From positions 23,043,537 through 23,107,536 of the forward strand of contig NC_134428.1 in assembly GCF_030867145.1 (NCBI RefSeq): DNA of 64,000 nt, written 5' to 3'. Below are positions 29,125-41,320 of the stretch, in pieces. The stretch is from Opisthocomus hoazin. Taxonomy: Eukaryota; Chordata; Aves; Opisthocomiformes; Opisthocomidae. The stretch's first letter is position 1, and every line of letters starts with the position of its first letter. Position numbers and translations under genes: made by a program. The notes under the pieces are model-generated. The model was not told where the DNA came from. It saw only the letters and a list, made by a program, of their open reading frames with translations, and did not search any database.

Positions 29125-29587
29125 CACTGGGTTTTATTGGCATTCAGCTTCCTAGGGACGGAGTTTGGGTTTTGCATTTTCCCACCCGTGGCTCTGCCCT
29201 TTGCATGGGCATGGGGCTGGGGGGGGGGTTTCACCTGTGGGCTTGGACAAGTCCCTGTGTCCAAAAAGCCTGAAACCAGCCCCCAGCAATGCCATGACCC
29301 CATTAGAGTCTCTGTGGGCAGAAATAGCGGTGGGATTTAGGTAGCGATCAGCTTCCTAAAGACCTTTTGTAATAAATAAAACCATACAGTGTGCATCCTG
29401 TTGGGCCACAGAGCAGAAGCAATAAAAGAGGTCGGAGCTGTCGTGGGCTGGCTCTGCCCTGGGTTTTGTACCTTGTCCGTTGCTGTGGGCTGGTCCACAT
29501 CCACGCACGCAGGCTGCGAGGTGTCCACAGGCTGCCCCTGCCCGCCGTGGGACCCCGCTGCTGAACCGGCACTCGGGTGCTGTAAGG

Positions 29588-29942
29588 AATCACAGAATCA
29601 CAGAATGTTCGGGGTTGGAAGGGACCTCTGTGGGTCATCTAGTCCAACCCTCCTGCCAAAGCAGGGTCACCTACAGTAGGTTGTAGAGGACCTTGTCCAG
29701 GCGGGGCTGGAATATCTCCAGAGAAGGAGACTCCACAGCCTCCCTGGGCAGCCTGGGCCAGGGCTCTGTCACCCTCAGAGGGAAGAAGTTCTTCCTCATG
29801 TTCAGCTGGAACTTCCTCTGCTTCAGTTTGTGCCCATTGTCCCTTGTCCTGTCGCTGGGCACCACTGAAAAGAGCTTGGCCCCGTCCTCCTGACACCCAC
29901 CCTGCAGATATTTGTAAGTATATATTAGGTCCCCTTGCAGCC
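29588..29942 (-). mobile_element. CR1 LINE, 3' fragment
   Basis: Starts with the inverted tail AATCACAGAATCACAGAATG and reads into the end of ORF2 ([20 protein letters not shown] in reverse). It closely resembles the copies at 37.9, 39.7 and 41.3 kb. Confidence 0.9.
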
Positions 29943-30907
29943 TTAAATGCCGCAGCCCTGCCAGCCACGCCGGATCGCAGGTGGGGAGGGAGGAGCGCAG
30001 GAGCATCCCAACAGAGCTGGGAAAATCCCCACTTCTGCATCGGGCGCCGGGGAGGGATGCTCCAGCCAGGCAGCGATCCCAGGCTCTCCTTGCCCTGGGC
30101 ACAGCAACCCGGATCAGCACAGCACGGAGCGAACGAGCACTGATTCTGGGGCAAAACACGGGACTTGGTTTTTTTTCCCTGGTATTCGGTGCAGCACTAC
30201 CGTGTGCAGCTTTAAAGACAGCTTGGTTTTTCTGTTCCAGCTCAGAGTGCTGCATTAGATGGTCGCAAGCACTCAGAGGTTAAATTAGCCTGTTTGCTGG
30301 CGAGTCCAATCCTGCCGTGGGACGCTACAGCAAGGAAAATCCTGGTCTGTGCCATAGCTCGTGCCTGAGATGTGCTTTTCTGGGCCTGAGCCGTGCTCGG
30401 CTGCGGCTGGGCAGGACGAGGGCTGACTCTGCTCCCCCTACGCCGGGGCCAGGAGTGTCCCGTGGGAAGCAGTGACCTGCCCCGGCGCACGGCGAGGCAG
30501 TGGGGAGGACGGGGCATTTGCACCGGGGCTGGGATGCGTGGTCCTCGCACTGGTGTGACTCCAGGACACGACACGGGGTGCGAGCAGGATCGCATCCGTG
30601 AGCGGGAGGTGCAGCCTTGCTGGAGCCGGGACACCCAGGGGCTCCTGGCCAACACGAGGACGGGCGATTTGGCTGCCAGCTCGGGCAGCACAGCCTGGAC
30701 TGGGTGTCTGTCCCCCCAGACACTGCTGTGGGGTCCCTAAGGCTGCCCTGGGGCTGGTTTGGGCAACAAGCAATGCTCCAAACTCACCGGAAAAGTTCTG
30801 GGAGGTTTGGGTGCCCTCCTGGCAGCTGGTACAGCCGTGACGTGAAACCCCTCAGCTGCCAGGAGCAGAGGAGGGGTATGAGCATTCACCCCGAGAGCAG
30901 CCCGCTT
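29943..30907. other. Intergenic, G+C-rich
   Basis: Unique-looking sequence between two CR1 copies. I see no gene, repeat array or regulatory signature I can support. Confidence 0.5.
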
Positions 30908-31165
30908 ATCATAGAATCACAAAATCATTAAAGTTGGAAAAGACCTCTGAGGTCATCAAGTCCAACCGTCAGTCCAACCCCACCATGGCTGCTAAACCAT
31001 GAAGTGCCACATCTCCATGTTTTCTGAACCCCTCCAGGGATGGGGATTCCACCACTGCCCTGGGCAGCCTGGTCCAATGCCTGACCGCTCTTTCAGTAAA
31101 GAAATTTTTCCTAATATCCAATCTAATCTAATCTTTCCAAATATCCAATCTCATCTAATCTATCC
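30908..31165 (-). mobile_element. CR1 LINE, 3' fragment, divergent subfamily
   Basis: Starts ATCATAGAATCACAAAATCA and shares the GGAAAAGACCTCTGAGGTCA wording with the copy at 19153. Near its inner end ATCCAATCTAATCTAATC is partly duplicated (31118-31160). Confidence 0.85.
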
Positions 31166-31727
31166 AAGCTGGACCAGGCTTGCAGGACCCGGCAGGGTGC
31201 GAGCAAGCGATGCTCGCGCTGGGATCCCTCAGAAGGTGTCTCCAGGTGGGTGTTCCTTCGCTCTTTCTCACGTTGGCCAATGCCCAAACAACTCCGAGCT
31301 GGTGTGAAGCCTGGCGATGGGGGAGAGCGAGGGCTGCGGGGCCCAGCCGGGGCCAGCCCTGATGCAAGGGCCACGGGTGGTGTGGGACGAAGCCAGGGCA
31401 GGGGACGGTGGGAGACGAGTCACCCAAACATGCAGGAGGGCAGGAGCGGAGGCAGCGATGGCTCAGCCACGGCGACAGCCAGCCAGGGCTCTTCTGCTGC
31501 CCGGTTTTGGGAGAGGAGCAGGATGGTGCCGGGGGTCACTGCTGGGGCCAGGGGCTGGAGCCCAGCGCTGTTCGCGCAGCGTGGGCAGGACAGCCGTGTC
31601 CGTGCCGGGGAAATATCCACTAGAGGGGACTGTGCGATCGCGTGTGGGAGCGTGGAGCCGCCAGCCCGGCCGGAGAGCAGGAGCCGGCTCCTCCGGCTGC
31701 AGGGCCAGTCTTCCCTGCAGCCCCCAG

Positions 31728-31915
31728 CATCCCTCCCAGTCATCCCAGCCCAGGCTCCCAATGCCCTCCGCATCCCTCCTGGTTATCCCAGCCAGGGCTC
31801 CCTCCAGCCCTCCACATCCCTCCTGGTTATCCCAGCCCAGGCTGCAGATGCCCTCCGCATCCCTCCCGGTCATTCCAGCCCGGGCTCCCAATGCCCTCGC
31901 ATCCTTCCTGCTGGG
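31728..31915 (+). repeat. 43-bp minisatellite, about 4.3 copies
   Basis: CATCCCTCC(C/T)... begins at 31728, 31771, 31814, 31858 and 31899, with steps of 43, 43, 44 and 41 bp. Each unit reads roughly CATCCCTCCTGGTTATCCCA then GCCCAGGCTCCCAATGCCCTC. Confidence 0.88.
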
Positions 31916-33239
31916 CACAGCTTACTGGGGCACCGTGGGGTACCAAAAAGGCAGGCACTGGGGCAATGTCCTGGGCTGGCCCCAGCCAGCAGCTAAGTCC
32001 CCTCCCAGCCGCTCGCTCACTCTCCCCGCAGCGGGATGGGGCAGAGAATCAGACAGGCAAAAGCATGAAAACCTCGTGGGTGAGAAGAGAAACTGGGGGT
32101 CTATAGGGCCCATACAGAAAATATCCTTGGAAAAAATCCTGCCTCCTCCATGCCTCCCTGCTCGGCCCTCAGGACCTCACAACTCTCCCAGGGCTGCAAC
32201 TTTCCCTGTGATCCCAAAATCCCCCAAGGACCCGGACCGTTACTTTGCTTTTTCCTCCCGCTCACCCTGAAGCCGGAGCCCACTGTGGGAGGCAGAGCCG
32301 CAGATGGCAAGGGCAGGCAGAACCAGGGACGCTTCTGGTGGCTTCCTCTTGCCAGCCCCTTCTCCCCCAGCACCATGCTATCAATTCCCTCCTGGTAGGA
32401 TTAATGGGCTTTGCCTCTCTGTACACAAGGACTTAAGTAATGCGCTCCCCAGAGAAGAATAAAGTTTCCCTTGCCCCAGCAATGCTGGAAGGGCCAGATC
32501 AGAGCCCACAGTGATGGGCTGCATCAGCTTTCCTTTGCCCTTCAGGGTTCCACTCACGTTAAGCCCGTCCTCCTGGCAAAGACCCTGCAAAACGTTTATT
32601 TGTGACTGTGTTAACAAACGCGCTTGTGGAACATGTTGTGTTTAGACGTGAGCCTGTCACCCTCTCCCTGCCTCCCCGGGGCCAAGCCCGTGGGCAGTGC
32701 GGGGCTGGGACTCACGGCTGCCAAAAACCGGCTGCTGACGCTGTGCCCAGGCACATCGCCGTCACCGGCAACCCCGAGCACGAGGCCCCCTCGCCTGCCA
32801 TTCCCACCAACCACTAAACCCGCCAGCAACGTCCTACCAGCGGCTTTCTCCTGGAGGCTCCCAGTCTGCAGTGCTGGAGCGGGGACGTAGCCAGGGCAAG
32901 CGTCTGACCACGATCTTGTATGGCCCCGGTGTCCTGCAGCCACTGGGGCATGGACACAAGGCTCCAGGGATCCCGTCCAGCTCCGTAAAAACCCGTCACA
33001 GGGGAGGGCACTGGTCTCAGGCCACCCCGCCGGCAGACACCCATGGAGCTGAGCCTGCACACCCCGCTCCCACAGCCACCCTCGATGGGTCTGAGCCTGT
33101 TCCCATCCCCAGGGCCCTCGCCCACCCGCTCTTCCTCAGATGTCAGGTGCCAGCAATGGTCCCGGGATGGAGAGGGTGCCTTGGGGACATGGTGCTGCTC
33201 CTTCCTCAGAGCAGACTCACCCTGAATGTATACTACTTT
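31916..33239. other. Intergenic, G+C-rich
   Basis: No supported gene. It contains a scattered AATAAA (about 32458) without gene context. Confidence 0.5.
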
Positions 33240-33540
33240 AGAATCATAGAATCATAGAATCATAGAATCATAGAAAGTTTTGGGTCGGAAGGGACCCCTA
33301 GAGGTCATCTAGTCCAACCCCCCTGCAGCGAGCAGGGACACCGCTAACTAGATCAGGTTGCTCAGAGCCCTGTCCAACCTGGTCTTGAATGTTTCCAGGG
33401 ATGGGGCCTCCACTACCTCTCTGGGCAACTCGTTCCAGTGTTTCACCACCCTCATTGTAAAGAATTTCTTCCTTATATCCAGCTTAAACCTACCCTGTTT
33501 TAGTTTAAAACCATTACCCCTCGTCCTGTCAACTAAAACT
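33240..33540 (-). mobile_element. CR1 LINE, 3' fragment with expanded tail
   Basis: The inverted tail is expanded to about four ATAGAATC units (33240-33275), followed by the CR1 3' UTR and end of ORF2 to about 33540. Confidence 0.9.
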
Positions 33541-34625
33541 CTTAACTTGCCAGCCTTTGGGGGAAACTTGCCTTGGCTGTGCCTGGGTGAAGCCCAGCCG
33601 AATCCCCCGTGCCTCCGAGTCTGCGTTCAGCATCCGCAGCCAGCTGGGACCAGAGCGGCGTCTGTCCGGCCTCCTGAGATCCAGAAAAGGGAGATGAACA
33701 GCAGCGACCGACAGGCTGGTAGTGAGATGCTGGGTGAGAGTGCTTGAGGGTCTGTGGAAACACAGCTGGCTGTCCCCAAGCCCCACAGGTCCCCTGTGAC
33801 CTGCTCGGTGCCCGTGGCACGTTGCCATCGCACCAGCCGAGCCGGGCAGAACCTGCGCTGCCTTCAACGCTTGCACGGCCGCCGGCGATGGCGGCGATGG
33901 CGGTGAGTCACCCAACGGCTCCTGGGGATGCTCCAAAGTGGGGAAAACTCCCAAAGGTGCTGGGAGATGCAGCGGGGGCAGCTGTGGATGCCGGGAATTG
34001 GCCTCTGTTTAGAAATGGGGAGGCAAGAGGGGCCTCACTGTGCGTGCTGGGAGATGTGCCAGGACGGGGGCGGCTCGTGCTGCACGGGGCGAGTCCCTCC
34101 TGGGTGAGGGGATGGGAAAGGCAGGGACCTGCTGCCCGTGATGCTGCAAAGACACCTGCACACAGCACCGGTGCCTGCTGAGCGGGGCTCAGCGCCGTCA
34201 CCGCCGTATCGCTGCTGACGGCACCGCCTGGGAGCGGCTGGCGGCCGTGCCTGCTCGCAGCCAGTTCTCCACCCCAGTGGGACTGGGCTTGCTGGTGCCT
34301 CTGCTACCCTTTGCGGCACCGTGCCCGCCTGCGCGAGGCTTTTGGCCGGGCACCAGCTGGGAACCACCTGGCTCATCACCCGAAGCCGGCGGGGGCTGCT
34401 GGGGGTGAGCCGTGCCCCGTCCTGCCTCCCTGTTAGAGCCGTGCCAGCTGATGACTCCGCAGCCCTGAGGAAGCATCGCAGGGAGCGGGTCCTCGAAGCT
34501 TTTCTGGTGTTACCACCCCCTCCTCTTGCAGGGATCGACTTTGCTGTCAGTCCCAGACCCCCCAGCTCCTCACAGCCTCTGGAAAAGCGAACCCATGCCT
34601 TGGATACCCATTTTATAACAGATTT
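33541..34625. other. Intergenic, G+C-rich
   Basis: No gene, repeat array or RNA that I can support. Confidence 0.5.
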
Positions 34626-34845
34626 TCACAGAATCCCAGCATGGCAGGGGTTGGAAGGGACCTCTGTTCCAGGGCTCCATCACCCTCAGAGGGAAGAAGT
34701 TCTTCCTTGTGTTCAGTTGGAACTTCCTCTGCTTCAGTTTGTGCCCGTTGCCCCTTGTCCTGTCACTGGGCACCACTGAAAAGAGTCTGGCCTCATCCTC
34801 CTGACTCCCACCCTTGAGATAGTTGTAAGCATATATTAGGTCCAC
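34626..34845 (-). mobile_element. CR1 LINE, 3' fragment with internal deletion
   Basis: Starts TTCACAGAATCCCAGCATGG, then jumps from GGACCTCTG directly to TTCCAGGGCTCCATCACCCT. It lacks about 100 bp that the sister copies at 37.9-41.3 kb retain between these points. Confidence 0.85.
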
Positions 34846-37800
34846 TTTTTTACCATGGGGAAAGTGCTCTCAGCCTGGCTCCGGGGCCGGGCACTGGTGC
34901 AGGTGCAGATGCATCCCGGCTGGGCACAGCCCCTCGCTGCAGCTCCGGACCCCAGCGCTGCCGTGTTAGGACAGCTTCGCCTTTGCGACGGGGCTCCTCT
35001 CCGCCAGTGCCGGTTTATTCTCTGCAAGACATAGCAGTCTGGAAGGAAACACATCTGAGCATAAACCTCGCCAGTCCGGCACCTCCTTGGTCCAAAATCG
35101 ATCTCTGGGTTACCCACAACTGTTCAGATCGTGAAAATGGAGGCACGAAATATGTTCTAGTTCCTTCACATTCAGTGAGGTCGCGACTGCCTGCACTTAG
35201 GGGTGAGAGCAAAATAGCGAGGTGAGTGTCCCACCCCAGTCGGCACGGGTCAGGGCCCTGCTTTTGCGTGTTCATAAATCCACGAGAAAGGGCAAAGCTT
35301 CATTTCTGCTCTGCCTGGCATGGCCTTGGGGCACGATGCCGGACTCCAGCATCCCCTGCTCATCGGACCCCCGTGCGCAGGGCTTTCGCAGCAGTGCTCG
35401 TTGGCTAAAAGGGTTTCAGCAGTGCCCAGACCTTTAGGGCTGTACGTTCCCAAGCAGCCGTAGACCCTTTTGTGTCTTCTCCCCTCGAGATCTGCAGCTT
35501 CGCAGCCCCGGTGATGACCCAGCACCCGGCCAGCCCTAGGGACTCGGCTGTTTTCTGCGCTGCAATGTGTCTATATTGAACACATCGAACGTGCCAGGAG
35601 CAGCGTTTCTGGTACCGCGTCTGCTGTCGCCGTGCGGCGTTGTTTCCCCGAAGCCCAGGAGAACAGCGGCAGCTCGACGCGGTCTGACCCTCGGCAGACC
35701 CGACCGGCTCCGTCCTGCTCGGAGGTGGTTGCTTCATCCCAAACTAGCTAATTCTTGCTGCTTTTTCTATTCTTGCTTTTGAAGGAGGGAGAGCAGAACA
35801 AAACAGCCCTCGGGGTGAAGTTACCTTCTTAATTAACGAGGCTGAGAGCTTTGCAGATATTGCACAGAAGGAGAGAAAAATAAAGAAAACTGGGCAAAAC
35901 CGGAAAGGATTGGGTTCAATTGTCAGACCAATTAACCTAGATCTACGCTTTCTCTCTGGATGAATGGCTCGTTATGATGTAATTGCTCGGGTCCAGCTCC
36001 TGATGGAGAGAAATTAAAATCAGACACTACACAAGGCAACCTGGTGTGGAGCTGGGATGCGGGAGATGCCCAGAGAAGCCATCCGCGAGGCAAAACCGAG
36101 CGAGAGCCGGAGCCGTGCGGGGTGAGCTCGAGCCGGAGCTTCGAGGATCTTGCTGAAATCAGCATTATCTGGACCATCTGCACGATCCTGGACCCAAAAC
36201 GTGGCCAGGCTGGGGGATAATTTGGAAAGGCCCTGGAGATGGTGAGCAGGCGGGAGGCCCTGGTTTAGCCAAGCACTTCAGCATCTGCATAAGTGCAATG
36301 TAGCTGCAAGTCCAGCTCAGCTCAGCAAGGGATTTAAGGGAGATACTTGGTGTGCTCAGTCAGGGACAAAGTGATTCGGGAGCTCTTTTGTCAGGAGAAG
36401 AAATAAAATTCATTGTAAGCCCTACTTGATCCTTCCCTCCACACTCTGTGTTAGGACCCATCTGCCCAGAGAGGAGGAAAAATTCCATCATTACAGACTT
36501 TTACATCTTTACCTAATAAAAAAAGCCGCTAATGCTAATAAATCAGCCTGAGAAAACTAGGCAGCGCAGTAGCTGAGCAGCCTTTTCCATCTGTAGGGTT
36601 GATGGGTTCATATGCAGTGGGAAATTTAAATGCGATGTTTGGGAAAGGGCTGCAGGTTTCAATATTAGCTTAAGAGTAGGCAAACATGGTTTTCTGCTGC
36701 TGAAGTGGAAGGGGACCTCTGTGCAGGAGGGTTGGCCTCTCCCATCCCCCGTGTTTTCATCTCCCTCTTTTCCCGCCTGCAAATTATCCACGGAGACAGC
36801 GAAAGCTGCAGGCAAACACCACGCATGGCTGCCCGCCCCGCGCGCTGCCGTCCCCAGCTGCGGTGGCAGCTTTGCTTCCAGCCGAGCCGTGCCAGCGCTG
36901 GCTCGACCCCCCGCAACATCTGCATTTCCCCCGGGACTTTTTGGGGTGCTGGCTCACGCCGGCGTTAAGCTCAATTCCAGCCCCTCGGCCGAGTCCCCAG
37001 CCGTGACCCCCATCCTCAGCAAAACCCCGCTGCAGTCAGTGTTGCAGGGATGTCGCTCGCGGCGCAATACAAAGCAGGTAAAAAAAACCAGCACTGGATA
37101 CCCTAAATTAATCAGTTTTAGCTTATCCTGGTACCAGGCATTCTCAGCTGCTGTGCCCAGGGTCAGCCCCGCACGTGCTCAGGGTCAGCCCCTCACATCC
37201 CCAGGGCCGAGATGGGCACCCCATGGTGCTGAACTCCGGGTACAGTTTTAACCCTCCTGACTCCCCCCAGCCATTCTTGGCAGCTGCTTTATTTTTTTTT
37301 AGATGAGCTGGGTGTCCCAATAGGTCACAAAATCTGCCACAGGTCAAGCAGAGACCAGCACAGAGCGAGAGGAGCCCATCAAACCCTCCATCCCCCAAAG
37401 GCTCCGGCAACACAACGTGTCTTTCGGGAAACCACCAGCCTTCTGGCTACACCACGTGTATTTATTGACATGGAAAACAGCCGCCCCCGTGTTTTCCAGC
37501 TCCGTGCCCCGGGCACAACCCACAGCCACCAACACCCTTCAAAACATCCCTCTCCCGAGATGCTCAGCGCCTGCCGCCCTCCGAGAGGCTCTGATGGGCC
37601 CGGGTGCGCTCGGGTGGTTTCATCCGGTGCTGAAACGGGCTCAGGATTTTCCTATGAATGTCCCAGGATTAAATCAAAAAGGATTTAAGCAGATGGTCGG
37701 TTCTCTGCTCTTTGTAGTTGGCAAAACGGGAACCATATCACTGAACTGTCTACCAGCATTAATTAATGTTTGTAAAGCGCTCTGCTCTGCAAACTGCTGC

Positions 37801-37927
37801 CTACGTCCTAAGTGCTGTCATTAGTATTATTACTAAGCTATTTATGCCTGTTCCAGTGCTTTCTCTTCCTCGTCCCAAAGGGCTTTTCCTCTTCCCTGTG
37901 CAAATATACTGGAGCTGGGAAGAGGGA
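34846..37927. other. Intergenic with A/T-rich pockets
   Basis: Mostly G+C-rich. Segments at about 35820-36020, 36370-36560 and 37660-37850 are clearly richer in A+T and contain TTAATTAA, CCAATTAA, TAATTAAT and similar homeodomain-like cores. No coding region is supported. Confidence 0.5.
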
Positions 37928-38566
37928 TCACAGAATCACAGAATGGCAGCGTTTGGAAGGGACCTCTATGGGTCATCTAGTCCAGCCCCTCTGACGAAGA
38001 AGGGTCACCTAGAGCAGGCTGCACAGGACCTTGTCCAGGTGGGTCTGAATATCTCCAGAGAAGGAGACTCCACAACCTTCTTGGGCAAAGTGTTCCAGTG
38101 CTCCGTCACCCTCAGAGGGAAGAAGTTCTTCCTCATGTTCAGCTGGAACTTCCCATGCTTCAGTTTGTGCCCGTTGCCCCTTGTCCTGTCGCTGGGCACC
38201 ACTGACAAGAGTCTGGCCCCATCCTCCTGACACCCACCCCTGAGATATTTATAAGCGTTTATAAGGTCCCCCTCTCAGCCTTCTCTTCTCCAGGCTGAAC
38301 AAGCCCAGCTCCTTCAGCCTTTCCTCATGGGAGAGATGCTCCAGTCCCTCCTCATCCTCATAGCCCTCCGCTGGACTCTCTCCAGTAGCTCCTCATCTTT
38401 CTTGGACTGGGGAGCCCAGAACTGGACACAGCACTGCAGATGGGGCCTCACCAGGGCAGAGTAGAGGAGGAGGAGAACCTCCCTCAACCTGCTGGTCACA
38501 CTCCTCCTAATGCACCCCAGAATACTATTGGCCTTCTTGGCAATCAGGGCACACTGCTGGCTCAGG
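37928..38566 (-). mobile_element. CR1 LINE, 3' fragment (about 640 bp)
   Basis: From the inverted tail ATCACAGAATCACAGAATGG into decayed ORF2 (reverse-strand text such as [20 protein letters not shown]). It ends near CACACTGCTGGCTCAGGG. Confidence 0.92.
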
Positions 38567-39686
38567 GATCAACCCTCCCAGGCTCTGGCTGCCTCAAACC
38601 CGGGCTCAGATCCCCGTTTTGCCAGTAAAACCCTCTGGCTGTGCCAGCACCACCGGGCTGGAGCCACGGGCTCCACGGTGAGGGCAGGAGCGGCCGGGGA
38701 CCGGCAGGGTCTGCCCAGAGATGGGGTTTGGCATCATCATGCCCAACCATGGGTGAGTTCGTTGCCTCGCTGTCTCTCCTGATTGCAAAATGGACATGAC
38801 GCCGCTGCCCTGCCTCCTTCGTGTTCCTCTGGGAAAAAGCTTTCTTGTGCTCGTAGTGCTGTTTGCATCCTCTGTGTCACCGCACGGCAAAGGGTTTTGC
38901 AAGAGAAAGGAGGGATCACTCATCCTTCCTAATGACCTAAGAGGAGACCGAGGCGCAGAGGAGGTTCAGTGATGGATGAGCTCAGCCGAGGTCCATGACA
39001 GGCCCTCGTCCCCGGGCAACAACGGGGCAGTGACGTCTGCTGCCACCGGCAGATGGGACGACGCATTCCTTACCCACAACCATCCTTGCAAGGCAGCGTT
39101 CTGCACAACGGCAGGACGGCTTCTGCCTTTGGTGAAGCCTTCGTCAGAGAAGCAGCTGACCAGAAATCGCGGCCGCTGTCTCCGGAAAGCAGCGAGAGAG
39201 CAGCGATCCGCTCGTGGGTGCACGGAGCAGCCGACGCTCCCCACAGCCCACGCCGAAGCTTCAGAGCACAAGATCTTCACCCCGACCAACGTTTCCAAGA
39301 CACTGCTTTGAAATCCTTTGCTCATTTATCCTAACCAGGCAGGGTGTTCCTGAACCTCCCCACTGACATCTCTCTGATACCAAAGTGGCTTTTTGTGACT
39401 CAGCTGGGAAAGAAACTGCCCAAGACAAGAAACTGGGGCAGCACCCGAGAGGGACCGACTGACATAGCGAATGTGCTGAGCCGGGTACCCGACCTGCGAC
39501 GGGGACACAGCCGGCAGCATCCACAGCTCCGCGACTGCGGGGTGAGGAGGGCACCTTCCCTGCAACCACCCGCGCAAACAGCGAAATGCCCGGGCTGAGA
39601 ACCAACGCCGTGCTTCAGACGGGAGCTTTAGGGCGTGAATCATCCTTTTTTTCTTTTTTCGCCCCATAGCAAGTGCAGGAGATGAA
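38567..39686. other. Intergenic, G+C-rich
   Basis: Unique-looking sequence between two CR1 copies, with no gene I can support. Confidence 0.5.
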
Positions 39687-40245
39687 ATCACAGAATCACA
39701 GAATGTTCGGGGTTGGAAGGGACCTCTGTGGGTCACCCAGTCCAACCCCCTGCCCAAGCAGGGTCACCTACAGTAGGCTGTAGAGGACCTTGTCCAGGCG
39801 GGTCTTGAATATCTCCAGAGAAGGAGACTCCACAGCCTCCCTGGGCAGCCTGGGCCAGGGCTCCGTCACCCTCAGAGGGAAGAAGTTCTTTCTCGGGTTC
39901 AGCTGGAGCTTCCTCTGCTTCAGTTTGTGCCCGTTGCCCCTTGTCCTGTCGCTGGGCACCACTGGAAAGAGTCTGGCCCCGTCCTCCTGACACCCACCCT
40001 GCAGATATTTGTAAGCATTTCGAAGGTCCCCTCTCAGCCTTCTCTTCTCCAGGCTGAACAAGCCCAGCTCCTTCAGCCTCTCCTTGCAGGAGAGATGCTC
40101 CAGTCCCCTCATCATCCTCGTAGCCCTCTGCTGGACTCTCTCCAGTAGCTCCTCATCTTTCTTGAACTGGGGAGCCCAGAACTGGACAGAGTACTACAGA
40201 TGAGGCCTCACCAGGGCAGTGTAGAGGGGAAGGAGAACCTCCCTC
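39687..40245 (-). mobile_element. CR1 LINE, 3' fragment (about 560 bp)
   Basis: Inverted tail AATCACAGAATCACAGAATG, then 3' UTR and the end of ORF2 (reverse-strand [20 protein letters not shown]). Truncated near GAGAACCTCCCTCG. Confidence 0.92.
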
Positions 40246-41320
40246 GAAATCAGGCTCAGAAAGCTGGATGTGGGATGCAGGTAGAGCAGGCGGCTCCCGG
40301 AGCAGGGGCAGGAGCTGGCACAGGTAATGCCAACCCACTATTGCCCTGGGCAAGGGTGCCTTGGCTTCGCAGAGCTTGTTTGGGCCGAACAAAGACGAGC
40401 AGAAACAACAGCTCCAGCAAGCACGCGATCAACATTTTCTGCGTGGTTTGAATTATCCCTGACTTTTGACCCAAGATTAAATCTAGTGTGTAACTGGTGG
40501 TTATATATTGAGTCATATGAGCAGGCTAATCGCAGGAACCCCGCGTTCTCCAAACAGCCTGCGCCTCGCCAGGGCCGACTGCAAGCCGCTCACGTTTTCC
40601 AGCCGAAGCACCCTGCGGCTTTTGCATCATCCTTTTCATTCTATACTTACAAAGCACTTTTTTTTTTTTGTCCGACCAGTATCTCAAGCCCAGAACAAAA
40701 CAAACCCAGCAACGCCGCAAGCGGCCAGCCCAAGGAAGCCAGATTTCCCATCAAGTTTTGCTGCTCGGTGGCTGCTCCAGTGTCTAGTAAAGGGCTGGGC
40801 TCACGCTGCAGCATTTTTCTCAGCAGGAGCTGTCTGTCCTCTCCATCAGCAATTCTCCTGATGCGCATAGAAATAGCCTTTTGACTTCTAGCTCTGTGTG
40901 CCGCTTGGGTGAAAATGAGCACTGGAGCCGGAAAATACCAGTGGGGGGTGAGTGGCAGGTAAATGGGCTCTCCCAGGGTGCGATGCCCCCCTCCATACCC
41001 ACTGGGAAGGCAGAAGAGCTTGGCACAGCCTGGCCCTGCCTCTCCCCAAACTGATTTTTAGCTCTTTGCACCTCTCTCCCCTCTCGTTAGGGCTGAGGGA
41101 GGCTGAACCCATTCACCTCTCCCAGAGAGCCCAGGTAAGGGCCATAAAAAGCCGTTGTCAGCAACAGCGCTTGGGTAATACTCCTGTGAGTACAACCCTG
41201 CGGGCTCACCGGGGTGTTTCCCAGTGCCGGTGCCTGGGACGGGGCTGGCACAGCCCGTGTGTGCTGGAGCCCTTTGCCTTCCGTCTGCTCGGGCAGGCTG
41301 GGCAGTGGGGACAGCCTGGG
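40246..41320. other. Intergenic
   Basis: Includes an A/T-richer patch at 40430-40520 and a poly-T run at 40660-40670. No gene seen. Confidence 0.5.

Larger units (their letters stand above)
26063..29587. other. NT5M downstream region
   Basis: G+C-rich sequence after the NT5M stop, interrupted by one CR1 tail (26480). There is no canonical AATAAA close to the stop. The first good ones are at 29119-29124 and 29371-29380, so either the 3' UTR is about 3 kb or a variant signal is used. Open frames here are long only because of composition. Confidence 0.5.
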
